Assembly (NCBI GenBank): GCA_963921425.1
Contig: OY992839.1
Span: 7,481,409 to 7,545,408, forward strand
Length of the DNA stretch: 64,000 nt
Direction: 5' to 3'
Source: Dryas octopetala
Taxonomy: Eukaryota; Streptophyta; Magnoliopsida; Rosales; Rosaceae
The first letter of the stretch is position 1. Each line of letters opens with the position of its first letter. The position numbers and the translations under genes were made by a program. The notes beneath the pieces were generated by a model. It saw only the letters and a list, made by a program, of their open reading frames with translations, was not told the DNA's origin and made no database searches. Of this stretch, positions 31,546-43,924 are shown piece after piece.

Positions 31546-34221
31546 CATGGGGATAACATATGTCCCTATAACTTTCTTAACATATGTCCCTCTAATGCGG
31601 ATAACCTGTAAGTTATTTTCTTAACTTTCTCTTCCAATGATACTCCAGAAAAGATGTCACTTATTTCGAGGTTTGTCGTGAATCATGACATATCATAATC
31701 AAAGAGTGTGAGCCAATTGTTTTGCACTGCATGCTTTTGACAACAGGAAATGAATTTACATGTAACTGGAATATTGACGTGGCATCCTAACCCTTCATCA
31801 TCTCATATATGGGAATGGGATAGCACGTCAAAATCTCAGTTAAATGTGAGTTCATTGCAAATTGGGTTTAATATTTCTATAAGATTAATGCATGTAAAGT
31901 CAAAGATATATCATGAGCTTGGATATATTATTTGTATTAGAGAGTTTTTCATCCTCTCACGCTGAGGTGGAACCTGCAACACATGAAACCAACCTTATTG
32001 AGAAATAATGCATCGTAAGAGGGGAGGGCCGGGGTTGGGTGGGGGAAAGGGGAGGGCTTGGGTGGTGGGTTTAGTTTAATTTTTTTAAATTAGTTTAGTT
32101 TAATTTTTTTTAATAATTTGTTAGAAGAAAATTTACTTTTACACATTTATTCCTAAAAATTGGTTATATTCTTGCACATTACTAATTTTTAATGAATGTT
32201 ATAATAGAGTTGACAGAAGATCTTTGTTTGAACTGTAAGAAAGTGAAGTATTTAATTAGAACATTTTGAATATCACATTTTTAACTATGAATGAGCGGTA
32301 ATGTCACGTCTTTTTGCTCGAATTTTTCCATTATATTTCTACAATGATAAATATTGGCACGTCCTTGAATATAATCTGTCTATGTACAACCCCCACAATC
32401 ACATATTCACATGCCCCTTTGTCACCATACATATCATGTGAGCATTTTTTTGGGTACATCATCCATGTGGGTTAATAATAGTCTCACCCGTACGGCATGA
32501 ATCTTGTTCACCAACTGTGCTATATTCTATCTCTTAATCTCGTTAAGTAAAACTGTAAAAGGTTGGAGAGTCTGACTTTTTAATCAAATAATTAGCACAT
32601 AATTGAACAATTAATTCATTTATACGATGAATCATGAATGTAACATATTTTTTCTTTTAGAAGAGATGATTGTAACATATTGTGTTATTCTAATGAATCA
32701 TATGATTCATTTATTTGTTAAAAAAATGTATAAGCAATTAATTAAACTGCATAAGGCTGCTAAGTCTACTCTCAATTTTTTTATAGATTTTTTTATATGA
32801 TTTAATATTATTGTGTATCGCTTGTAAACCACCTGTAGATATTCATTATATATCACAATGCTCTATCATGCATGAAATATAAAATTTTACAATACTATAT
32901 CGTACAAATAAATTCAATATTTATAGTTATAACATCACTAGAAGAACAAAATTAAAGGCGTGGCTTCTTTTCCATTTATAAGCAAGAGAACCATGAAATG
33001 TAACATATGACATAACCAGTAAATGATTGGCATAAAGTCAACATACAAGTCCATGGCTCTGCATGATTTATGATTTATGATTTTCATAAAATCTTCTAGT
33101 CATGTTTTCTCTACTGATGTATTTAAGTCGGTCAGGTCCCTTTTTCCAACAAATGGACTGCCTTATTTTTTAAATTGTGTCAAATTACATTGATGAGTGT
33201 CACATAATCACTAATAATCACATAGATAATTTTCACTTTAGTCACATATATATATATTGAAATTAATAAGAGTTTTAAGACCTACGAGCCGCTTAGTCAA
33301 TCTGGGGACATTAATGTTGACTTTTCAACTTTGACCTAAAATTAAATAGAAATCCAAATGGAAAAAAAAAAAAAAAAAAATCTCACTTTTGACTAGAGAT
33401 GGATTGCCCCAAATTAAATAAAACATGTGGAGGAGGATTGAGATCCCAATCTAAGTAACACATACAAGTCAAAGTCCCTAGTTTGTAATATTAAAACTTG
33501 TTCCTCAATGAAATCATAAAGTTGGTGAAGTTTATATTTAAATAGAACAAAGGAAATAAAGGAGGATAAGAGAAAAAAAAAATTAAAAGGAAATAAAGGA
33601 GATTAACATGATTTCATGATCATTGTATTACTTTGATGATCTTAATACATAACATAAGAAATGAAATCAAACAGTGAGGGTAGTAGAAGAAGTAAACTAC
33701 GGGGTTGGTTTAATAGGTATATTTAGATTTGAAGTACATTCTTCCAATTAATCAATCATCCGATTCATCTCCAAGTAATCCCATGACAACTTACCTCCCT
33801 GTCGAGGTAATGATTTATTGATGAAAGAGAACTTCGTACCTTCCAAGTTCCAACAGGCCAATTATTTGCCTGCCAAATGGGACCAAGTGACCAACTCATT
33901 TCAAGAGGACGACAAGCACTCACACTCAAAACACACTCAATTTTTAGGACCCTATTGGTTCAATGGTGCTGCCAAAAAAAGTGCACAACGATTACACCTG
34001 GATAGTGATTCAATGGTGCTGCCTTAAAGTGCATACTTTTCCCAAATCAAAATATTTTGTCACAAAAAATACAAAACTAAAAAAGAAAGAAAGCAAAAAT
34101 AAAATAGCAAAAGGTTTGGGGGGATTAGGAGACAAACGTACCCTAACTTTGAATTTTGACCAACACCAACAGCTAAGCTGCTGCTATGGCCTTGATGATC
34201 ATCATCCATCCCCAAACTGGT
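31545..34221. other. intergenic, no gene seen
   Basis: AT-rich throughout; a G-rich patch at 32015-32065 and a poly-A run near 33361 are the only marked features. This is the downstream flank of the UGT gene that ends at 34225. Confidence 0.5.
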
Positions 34222-34224
34222 TGC

Positions 34225-35718
34225 TTATAGACTACCATTTTGACCTTTCCGGCGAGACTTGAGCTCTGCTATGAAAGCATCAACATTGGCATAAGAAGAC
34301 CCGTTTTCTGCAAAAGCTTTCATGGCCTTCTCTCTAAACTCTGTTGCCCTCTTTCTCATTTCAGCCACTTCAGCCTCTGCACTACCCATTAGTCTGTTCA
34401 CAACAGTGGCTACTTTGTCCCTCTTTATGGTCACTCTAGGCAGTGCCTTCAATGGCACCCAATCTTCATTTCCCACTGAAATCCCAATCTTTATGACATT
34501 GAGAATGAATCTCTCATTGTAGAATTGCTCAGATGAGAAGGGCCATGTGATCATAGGCACCCCAGCAGTGACACCTTCAATGATGGAGTTCCATCCACAA
34601 TGGTTCATATAAGCCCCCACTGCTGGGTGTTCTAGTATCAAAAGCTGAGGAGCCCAGCCTCGAATTATAAGCCCTCTTTTCCATTTCGTAATCTTTTCTT
34701 CAAACCCCAAAGGAAGCAAGTCCCTTTCCACTTCCTGCTTTCCTCTTGATGAGTCTAAAATCCTCCCAATCACCCAAATGAAGGGGTGGTTGGAGGCCTC
34801 AAGCCCATGAGCAATCTCTAAGAGCTGTGCTGAAGTGATCCTTGGCATGCTCCCAAAGCTAATGTAGAGAACTGAATTGGGTTCTCTGGAATCAAGCCAA
34901 TTCAAGCAACTATGCTCATCAATGGAGGTTTTGATCCCTCTTTCAACCTTGTCAATGTTGCTCCTGTTGTACAGTGAGACTGGTCCTATGTGCCATGTCT
35001 TCCTCTTCATCTCCTTCTGAAAAAAATCAGCATAAGCTTGCTCCAACTCATAGAAGCTATTCACCACAACCCCATAGCTTTTCAGTTCACCCTCTAATGC
35101 CTCATTGAGAAACTTAGTGAACCCATTTTCAGTTTTGACATAGTCTGGCAGCATTGACCTCTTAAGTTCAATCTTGTTGGGCAGTCCAGGCACAACAAAG
35201 GCTTCTGTGTCAGAATCAACACTCTCATGTGGTGTATAGAGTCTGAGACTGTCTTCCACACACTGAGAGAAGCAGCCACTCCCATCAAACACAATCCTTG
35301 GGATTCCAAGCCCATCCGTGACATTTGCAGTCCAAGGGTAGAGCCTGTCCGAGACAAGACAGTCCGGTCTTGTCTCGCGGAGGAGCTTCCCAAGAGGGTC
35401 TTGGAGCTTCATGGCAGCCTCAAAAAGCTTGATGAACATGTCACAGGAGGTGGTGGTGAGCTCGTTCTCGCAGCCATTGGGCAACCCAAACTCCTCTGCC
35501 GGGAAGTTCAGCGTGTGGAAGCCGATGTCATGCCCCAACTGCTGGTCTCTGAGGATGGGGTTTTGGAAGAGGATGACATTGTGAGGGGTTGTCACAATGG
35601 TGGCCTTCACTCCATGAGATGCAAACAGTCTGGCCAAGTCTATCATGGGGATCAAGTGACCACCAAGTATGTAAGGAAAGAAGAACATTTCAAGTTTGGG
35701 TTCAGCTTGTGAATCCAT
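34225..35718 (-). CDS. UGT73-type UDP-glycosyltransferase, intact
   Basis: An intronless gene for a 497-residue cytosolic glycosyltransferase that transfers a sugar from UDP-sugar to a small molecule. Catalytic His21 lies in FFFPYILGGHLIPMIDLAR and Asp124 in RPDCLVSDRLYPW. The middle carries GVVVNSFYELEQAYADFF and SVLYISFGSM. The 44-residue PSPG box spans about 355-398 ([10 protein letters not shown] to SEQFYNE); its HCGWNS core is intact, preceded by MN rather than the usual TH or SH. Family and length fit UGT73, whose members act on flavonoids, triterpenoids, hormones or xenobiotics; the substrate is not predictable here. The first ATG gives the conserved N-terminus. It is a same-strand relative of the split gene at 4000-22542. 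Confidence 0.95.
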   Translation of the reverse strand: MDSQAEPKLEMFFFPYILGGHLIPMIDLARLFASHGVKATIVTTPHNVILFQNPILRDQQLGHDIGFHTLNFPAEEFGLPNGCENELTTTSCDMFIKLFEAAMKLQDPLGKLLRETRPDCLVSDRLYPWTANVTDGLGIPRIVFDGSGCFSQCVEDSLRLYTPHESVDSDTEAFVVPGLPNKIELKRSMLPDYVKTENGFTKFLNEALEGELKSYGVVVNSFYELEQAYADFFQKEMKRKTWHIGPVSLYNRSNIDKVERGIKTSIDEHSCLNWLDSREPNSVLYISFGSMPRITSAQLLEIAHGLEASNHPFIWVIGRILDSSRGKQEVERDLLPLGFEEKITKWKRGLIIRGWAPQLLILEHPAVGAYMNHCGWNSIIEGVTAGVPMITWPFSSEQFYNERFILNVIKIGISVGNEDWVPLKALPRVTIKRDKVATVVNRLMGSAEAEVAEMRKRATEFREKAMKAFAENGSSYANVDAFIAELKSRRKGQNGSL

Positions 35719-35784
35719 TTTTGGTGTATCAGCAATTGCACCTAGCTAACTAGCTCTCTTCTCCTTTGGGTTAATTTCTAGTTA

Positions 35785-35792
35785 GTTATATA
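35785..35792 (-). promoter_or_regulatory. probable TATA box of the intact UGT gene
   Basis: TATATAAC on the minus strand, 67 bp upstream of the start codon, would leave a leader of about 35 bp. Position and sequence are plausible; no other TATA is closer. Confidence 0.5.
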
Positions 35793-37673
35793 GCTCTAAG
35801 TTCTCTATGATGTACAATCAAATTATTTTCGAACACATTTTACTCGATATCTTTCACATAAGCTAGTGAGATTTATGTTAGACCAACTTTACAAGTGGGT
35901 CCCAACTCTATAAGTAATGTTGCCAGATGTGAGATCCTTCAAAATCTTAGAACAATGATACTAGGGTCATCATAACTTTTTGAAATTTTAATATCAAATT
36001 ATATTGTAAACGATATGTTAAATGATATGTCAGTATTTTTATTTGTTAAAAATAAATAAAATTTAAAATAAGTTTAGATAAAAATAAATAAAATATTATC
36101 AAATCATATAATGTCGGTGACGTAAAACTTATGTATAACTCACATATATATATATATAAATGAGTTTTATATACGTCAAAGATTGTTGTAGATGATATGG
36201 TAAATAAATATCATACTAGACATTAATTTGGTAAGTGGGACAAGCATTACTCATGTGCCACCAATTGAAAAAGGATTTTGTGAATCTTTTCATGGAAAAA
36301 GAAAAAAAGAAAAGAAAAAGAAGTTGTAAACGACGAAAAAGATTTATGCATGTGTATGTTTCTTCAACCTTTTTTCCTGCTGTGCAGGTAGTGCAAGTGG
36401 CATTGGTTGCCAAAAAACTGTGCTATAATAAAGTCCTTGATTCATTTGGATTCTCTTCTCTGCTTCCCTATTCTGGAAAAAGATTGTATCCACAAAATTT
36501 ATCAGCATTCAGAGACTTATTGGTTATATATAAAAACTGAACCGAAATGTCAACCAATTTAATTTGCTGATTAAATACACCGAGTACTCGTTTTCAAGCA
36601 CACCACGCAGAGAAAGTGATGCATCGATCGCAATAACATTGTTGGTTTTGGGTTGGAGAGTTCAAATTAATTTATGGCCCTCATCAACTATAAAACTCCT
36701 ATCTTCTCATCTGTAGGATGAGTACGTTTATAATGAGAATACTATATAACATACAAACAAATCTGACGACATATAAATGAGAAAAATAAACTCATTAAAA
36801 TTTAATAATTAAAAATCTGCTTGTGTGTTATATGTGTCCATATTATACAATTAATTTAATGAATATATTTTCTATTAGGAAAAAAAAAAAAAAAGACTCA
36901 ATGATCATCAATGGCCGTATCTAAGATGTCATAAAAAAGATACAAAATACAAAACATCCCTTCTAAGGACCCCTTTAGATTTCAACATGCATATATATAC
37001 TTGCTTTTGTATGCATAAGGCCATCTGAAAAAAGTCAAAAACTAATCTTTAATGTGTTGGCTTGAATTCGAACACTGATTGATGGTTACTACAGCACACA
37101 AAATATGGAGTATAATGTTTTTTTGTTAGCAATAATATGAAGTATAATGTTAATTACCAAAACAAAGTATGTGAAGTATAGTGTGGTGAAACTGGTCCTA
37201 ATGGGGTTGTTCACAAGGAAAAAATTTTCATTCGACAATTCTATAAGTTATATATATATATATATATATCTTTCTCGCCATGTATAAGATCGTTCTATAA
37301 AAAAATTTCTGCATGAAAAAAACTAGTGGTTTCAAGAATGGGTAAAAAATATTTTCCATTCAATTCGATGCGATGAGCTGGATTCTAATAAAGAATATGT
37401 GGAGTTCATTGTTGTACCGTGGACATACCTTATACGAATATTATTAGAACGTACGTACTGAACGCAATTACATGTGCAGAGTTCAAGCACTTATCAATTA
37501 TCTATGTTAAAAAGACCATATATATGTTGTAATTCGATAAATGAAAATTAGTGGTTGGACCCCATCTAACTAAATGACACGTGTATTATTAACCATTTGA
37601 ATTTTATACGGACTTTGGACTTTATGAATTAAGTATCTTATAAAATACGAACCAATAAATTATGTATGAATAC
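35793..37673. other. intergenic, no gene seen
   Basis: AT-rich upstream flank of the UGT gene with scattered (AT)n runs (about 36145 and 37250-37270). No exon was recognised. Confidence 0.5.
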
Positions 37674-37682
37674 TCTTCTACA

Positions 37683-37964
37683 CAGATCCTTTCAAATGAG
37701 GCATCTTCATTTTAGTTATAATGAGGTATCACTTTTGAGATTTACTCTCCTTACATTGTAGTTCAATGATCAGAGCTATATATTTTCTAAGTCTTTGTTC
37801 AAAGATCTTCTCCGTAAAAACTAGGCTATCTAATTGTGATCTTTGGATAGAGTCTTAAAAATTAGGCGACTCTTATTATCGAATTACAATATAAAGTGAG
37901 TCCTACAAGTGATACTTCATTATACCTAGCTAAAATGAGATATATCTCATTTGAAGAGCTCTCA
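37683..37964. mobile_element. Mutator-type MITE with long inverted repeats
   Basis: 282 bp whose two halves are long imperfect inverted repeats (CTTTCAAATGAGGCATCT at the left, TGAGATATATCTCATTTGA at the right, both continuing inward through TATAATGA-GTATCACTT). A perfect 9-bp target duplication, TCTTCTACA, flanks it at 37674-37682 and 37965-37973. Nine bases fits Mutator-like elements. It is non-coding and would fold into a hairpin if transcribed. Confidence 0.85.
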
Positions 37965-38537
37965 TCTTCTACATATTATATATACACATACATATATACA
38001 TGAATATATTCTTTGGTTACACTGTAAATTAATCTAGATCATTGATTAAATGTACTCTTGACAAAATGTGTAGCTTAGATTCACGTACTATCTGACAAGA
38101 GACGATTATTCTATACATGTATACACGAGGCAAGTGTTTAAATCAGATGACAATAGTGTTGTCTCAAGGATATATAGAGGCATGTGCAGGTTTTAATCAC
38201 CATGAATGGAGGAAGCTCTCTATTTGAAGATATTTGGATTAATGTCTTAAAGAAAAAAAACTATGTTTTACTATAGATCAGCGACAATGCTGACACTGCA
38301 TATTATACATTTAGATCTAATTACTCATAATTTATACTCTAAGTTGTTAATGCAAAAGCACTTTCAATTGCTTTCTGATCTAAAAAAAAAACTCTTAAAA
38401 GCGCTTTTATAACCTATAAACACTTTTATTTATTTTTACCAAACATTACTAAAAATATTTTTACCAATCTGAAAGCGTTTTTTGCAGTTTTAAACTCATT
38501 GCCAAACAGGCCCTTAGTTAGTTAGAAATGGATAAGG

Positions 38538-38836
38538 CAGAGCCGTCCCTGAGCATGGGCTGGAGGGGCGACCGCCCAAGGCCCATCTTCAAGGAGGGCC
38601 CCAAATTTATATATATATATATACACTATACAATAAAAATATAAACTATAATTAAAAATATGTGATTTATACAATTCCTATAAAAGTGTATAATACCTTA
38701 TTTCTAAAAGGCTCAAATTTGTAAAAAGTCCAAACTGATTTTTTTATAACTAACTAGTAAATCAATTTATGTTTTAAACTTTCAATTCTCTATTGAAAAA
38801 TTTAAACATTAAAGTTTCTTTTTGTTAAAAGAACGA

Positions 38837-38914
<78 letters not shown>

Positions 38915-39426
38915 CACTTTCTCTTCCTCTATTCCTTGCAACGGATCGGATCTTAAATTCTATAAGCTTCAGCCCGAGAGCTCTTCTTTGATTCTATTTC
39001 AATTTGGGGTTTCTCTTCTTTAGTCCTCATTCCCTCTCCAAAAAAATTAGAGTTTACTGTAATTAGTTTAATTAGTTTGGGGTTTCTCTTTTTTAGTGTT
39101 CATTCCCTCTTTAAAGATTGTATGTCCAGACTCCAAAGGCCCTGCAACCTTTTTTTTTTGTTGGCCAAGGACCTTGCAACTTTAATTAGTTTTGTTTAAA
39201 ACTTGTATGATCAAAGGCCTTGCAACTTTAACTATTTATTGTTCAAAGCTTGTACAAGCTGTAATATTATTTTATTTTGTATGAAATTATTATTTTTCAA
39301 GAATATGTAAATGGAAAACATCTGTACATAAATTTATAATATTTTTTTTGTAAAACTAAAATTGTGTACAAAGAGGCCCATTTCACATTTTCACCACGAG
39401 CCTCCAAAAAATCAAGAACGGCACTG
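38538..39426. mobile_element. hAT-type non-autonomous element
   Basis: 889 bp with short terminal inverted repeats (CAGAGCCGTCCCTGA / reverse of the right end CAGTGCCGTTCTTGA) and a perfect 8-bp target duplication, GGATAAGG, at 38530-38537 and 39427-39434. The CAGNGCCGTYCYTGA terminus is a familiar plant hAT type. The interior holds the long (TC)n tract and AT-rich sequence; no transposase is encoded. Confidence 0.87.
38841..38915. repeat. (TC)n microsatellite inside the hAT-type element
   Basis: About 35 TC units, the longest dinucleotide tract in the window. Confidence 0.92.
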
Positions 39427-39434
39427 GGATAAGG

Positions 39435-40207
39435 GGCCTATTGGTGGCCAGCTAGATCAGATCAGAGCAACTAGTAGGGAATCAAAATAGGGTGTTTAAA
39501 GGTGTCTTCAATCTATTGGTCAAAAAAAAAAAAGGTGTCTTCAATCTTTGATATATAATATACTAAAGGCTCAATCATTTGGACCCCCTAATAAAGGAAG
39601 AGCTAGCAATTTTTATGCAGATACTTTGAAGAATACTAGAGATGCTGCTCTGAAGGTCCATTGGTGGAAGGCTTATGGCATGCATGGGATTGTAAAACAC
39701 TCCTTTAAAAGCCTGTACAAGCTGTAAAGGCTAGGGTATAATTCAGTGGGGCTATGGACTCTGTCCGTGCATGTGTGACTTGTCACAACAATATGGAATC
39801 TAGAGAGAGATCATGTCCACAGTATTCTCTGTGGAAAAGGCTAAATGTGTTTTAGAGGTCTGGAAGGTAATTCATTGGATCATCTAAACTGCTGAAATTG
39901 GGATCAAGGGAAAAAGGTGGCTAGCTTTCATATCTACCATGGGACAGAGCAATTTACAGTCTGTCAATTTCTCTGTGGTCAAGGACTAATCTTCTGCCAA
40001 GATATTATCTGGAGAGAAATCTATCTTATGTCTCATAATAAGATAGACAAAAGATCTGGTGTGGCAGATGTCTGTTGTTGATGTCAGGGCTAGAGGGTTG
40101 ATTCCTCAGCTACAATTAAAGATAATAGGTTGCACCTTACACGGACGCGTGTTTCATCATTGAATACAACAACGGGGTTTCCCTTTTTCCATCCCAAGTA
40201 TAAAATT
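39435..40207. other. intergenic, no gene seen
   Basis: Short open stretches occur at 39590-39720 but stops interrupt every frame and no domain is recognised. Confidence 0.45.
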
Positions 40208-40422
40208 GTGGCCATCTGATTGGTGCATATGCAATGCACTAGTGCCCACAAAAAATATAAATTTGTGGCCTCTGATTGGTGCATATGCAATGCACTAGTG
40301 CCCACAAAAAATATAAATTTGTGGCCTCTGATTGGTGCATATGCAATGCACTAGTGCCCACAAAAAATATAAATTGGGGCCCTCTGATTGGTGCATATGC
40401 AATGCACTAGTGCCCACAAAAA
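40208..40422. repeat. 56-bp minisatellite, about four units
   Basis: Four nearly identical units begin at about 40208, 40265, 40321 and 40379. Each carries the perfect palindrome TGCATATGCA followed by ATGCACTAGTGCCCACA and an A-rich link. The first and last units are the most divergent. The repeats are open on the minus strand (LVHCICTNQ) but not credibly coding. Confidence 0.9.
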
Positions 40423-43400
40423 AAGGTCTCCTATTTTGTAACAATGATGACAGTTCTTTTTTTTTTTTAAGAAAATTAAAATTAAATATCAAATTTTAAT
40501 AATTTTTTAGAATAGTATAAACATCGTATAATATTACAATTGAACTACTAAATTTAAATGTAATTTTTTAGATTAAGTCACAAATATATTGGCCCATTTG
40601 TTTTAGACCTTTTTATTTGACATTTTTATCCTTAAAGTTTTTATATTGTTTTGGAAGTTGACTAATGTAGTCTAATTTGTACTTGTGAACATAAAATTAT
40701 AACGTTGTCTTTAATTTAATTTAGGGTATAGAAATGTGATGTATGGTATAAAAATAGGGTGTATGATATATAAATGAGGTGTAGAGTTTATAATTAGTGT
40801 TCCGGAGCTTATGGCTTAGGGTTTAGCTCTCGGGTTGCTACGTAACAGTCAAATAAACACAAATTTAATATTTTTTTTATTAATTTATTTATAATTGAGC
40901 ATTTTTTTTATTATAGTGACATATGATATAATATTTGTGAATCATAGTACATTTTATAATGTTATTATGTTTGACTTTTCAACTGGTACTTAAACTAAAA
41001 TATTATTAAATTTTGATATTTAAACTAAAAAACTATTAAAATTTGATATCTAAATTTGACTAACTTTTTTATTTTTTGTATTTAGGTGGAAGCTTTTCTG
41101 GGTTTTTGTTTGTTTGTGTGGTGTCTTGAGTCCTGTGGTGGTTCTCGTTCGTAAGTGCTGGTTTGTAGCAGCTTTCTCCTGTAGTGAATGAACTGGTTAA
41201 AGTGCTGAGTTCATCATTTCCACGTACAACATTAAAGAATTCTCATTAACAAGAATTTAATACCATCCCATGAGCCTTTAACTTAAGTGGCATGGGATGG
41301 ATAGGGTAAGAGTCAGACGGTAGCTAGAGTCTATATTTAAATCTTCATAAAAAAGGAAAAAAAAAAAACAATTTAATGTGATTGGTCACATCACTTCATC
41401 AATTCATACGATAAATTAGTGATACTTAATTCCATCAGTGAAGAGGATGTTCTTCCTCACTCATAATTGTTTAAGGCAAGGAATCCAATAGTTATGGCCT
41501 TGTGAAAATTGGCAATCTGCAGCTGAGAGTGCCTAGGTGACTAGGTCTAGGGGAGGGCCGGGATAATACCTCAAACCCTATTAAAAAGGAAATTCTTTCT
41601 CTAAAGTTGTCTTAAAATTAGGGAGAAAAACTATTTATGTCAAACTAAATCTAATATTTCTAATTTTTTTTTTATTTCTATCATTATATTGAGTTGTGCA
41701 CATTCAATTGTTTATAATTTGCCCAAAGTACTGTAGTTGCAAATAATTTAAGTAGCTAATAGCAGCTCATGAATTTTTTGATAAAAAAAGATAGCTAGTG
41801 TTACTGTGTTAAGTTAAATGGTAAACTCTCATTGGGCAAATTCTACTCCAGAATTTCACAAAGTGCAAATTTCCACATCACAATATCGGCAATGTGTTTC
41901 ACAAAACGCCACGACTCAATTATGAGACTCCACTCAATGCACTGACCTCCTAAGATGGACCCGAATTGCTTTTTTTGTCAATTTAAAACCCACTAAGTAA
42001 AGTTAAAGAAAAAAGAACTAAAGTTAAGACAATTAACTTTAAAATTCTTGAACTAAACTTTTTGGAGCCATCTTTTTATTTTTTTCTTTTTATCTGACTA
42101 TCTTTGCGTTGGTCTTATGTGTTAAAATTGTGACTTGTTTTTGTAGTACTTAATTTAGAGAGGGGGTGCCTACTGGGGTGCAGAGGAAATGAGGAGAGAA
42201 AATGGGTGTTGAAGCAGAGGAAATGAGAAGCAGGCAAGGAAGGTTGTTGAGAAAGGACGATCATCATATAATGATTTAAGTGCTCTAACTGAAGAATTGA
42301 GATCCCATAGTTAGTATTTTGAAGGTCCTCAACTGACTCTTTGGGCATGGGAGGAAATGCTATTATCTAAACTTGTTTTAGATTTATTATACGACTGTAA
42401 ATAAGAAATGTATAACTTAAAATGAGTATAAAGTTTCTGAATTTGGTGGAAGTTTGATAAATTAAGAGTCGGGTTAAAGTTGAAATAAAAATTGGAAAAA
42501 CAGATGTGGATCTTGAAGATGAAGAGAGCTATTTTAACAAACTAATAGATGAAGTTGACGGAAATTGCCTTATGGGAGTTATTTGTAAAGTTCGAAGGAT
42601 AAAGTGAAAAAATTTAATTTTAAGGGAACAAAATGAAAAAAAAAAAAAAAAAAAAGAGTTAGTTTCAACTTTCAAGGGGTATTTTTGCAAATTAAAAAAA
42701 CAAAAACATATAAAAATAAATAACAAAAAAAAAAGAAAGGAGAGAGAGTTCCCACGTTCCCACGTTCAATCTAACCTCTATTTTCACTCCAACTATATTT
42801 TTTTAAGTTTAACTTTAGTTCATTAATTAAAAAAAAAAAAAAAAAAATCATAATGTTGCAATGCGGGACTTGAAGTCAGTTGATCCAATTTTCTGATTAA
42901 AAGAACTTCTTACTACAAAAGCACTGTCAAGCAACCCAAAATCACTTTTTCTCTTCAATTAAAACGCTACAAGAAAAAAAACGTTTTTAATATTGCTAAA
43001 ACCACTCACAATCAAATCCTTAGGACTACATGGATCCAAAATCTTCTTCATTACATCTTTTTCTCTGTGAATGTTACCCCAAGCTGAATAATATCACTAT
43101 TTTAGTGGATTGACTGAATCTAGTTCAATTGAATAGCATTTAACACAAATAATTTGTAAAGAAAACTGAATAAGAAATTCTATCATTTTCCTTACCTAAA
43201 GAAATTATATTTAATGAAGCCGGCATTGAAATCATATCAAAACACGAGTTGTGAAGGAGACTAATAAATCATATGGACAAGCAATTCCCACGGAATCTAC
43301 ATGATTGAAGGGTCTCCATGGAGTGATTCAGTGTTGTTTCAACCAACCAATTAAATGGGTGGTTGGGAGCATGGAGACTATAAGAAGCAATCTAAAGCAG

Positions 43401-43624
43401 CCACATAAGAGCTATATGGAGCAAGCTCCTTATAAATTGACAAACAATAATAATCATGGTTTTGAGGTCATAATGGTCTATTGGTCTGTAAGACATAACA
43501 AGCTGCTTATAATACAAAAATTTGGCATAAGACAAGTGCAAGTCAAGATCTGATCCTAGACAACGTTGATCAACTTTCTTTTTTTTGGTACAAATGTTGA
43601 TCAACTTTACAAGCCTTAATACAT

Positions 43625-43659
<35 letters not shown>

Positions 43660-43924
43660 GCTGAAAAATACATGTGCAACTCTGCAACCCTGCTATAAAG
43701 CAGTCTATATTACTAAGGAAAGTCTCTAAGCAATCTGTAATATTTCCTTCTGAAGCATAGCAATGATAAACTTCCCTTCAAATACTATGACTGGCCTATT
43801 AATAGCTGCAACAACAGGTTGTGTGACCTGTGTATTGCAGAAATAATGTGATATAAATGTGATTTTGTGAACTTTTAGCTAGCTCATCATGCGTGCCTAG
43901 AGCTCTGACGAAGTTCACTTTGAA
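40423..43924. other. intergenic, no gene; ends in the CBSX 3' UTR
   Basis: AT-rich with many poly-A/T runs. A (CA)n(TA)n microsatellite lies at 43624-43660. The last ~200 bp should be the 3' UTR of the CBSX gene. No other exon was recognised. Confidence 0.5.

Noticed and set aside
39590-40080. Stretch with hAT-dimerisation-like words (WWKAYG).
   Set aside because: The match is too short, frames are interrupted, and the rest of the transposase pattern is missing.
40208-40422. Possible CRISPR-like array.
   Set aside because: Units are contiguous with no unique spacers; this is a plant minisatellite.
40090-40492. Repetitive minus-strand ORFs (LVHCICTNQ).
   Set aside because: They arise from the 56-bp minisatellite; no start context or conservation is visible.
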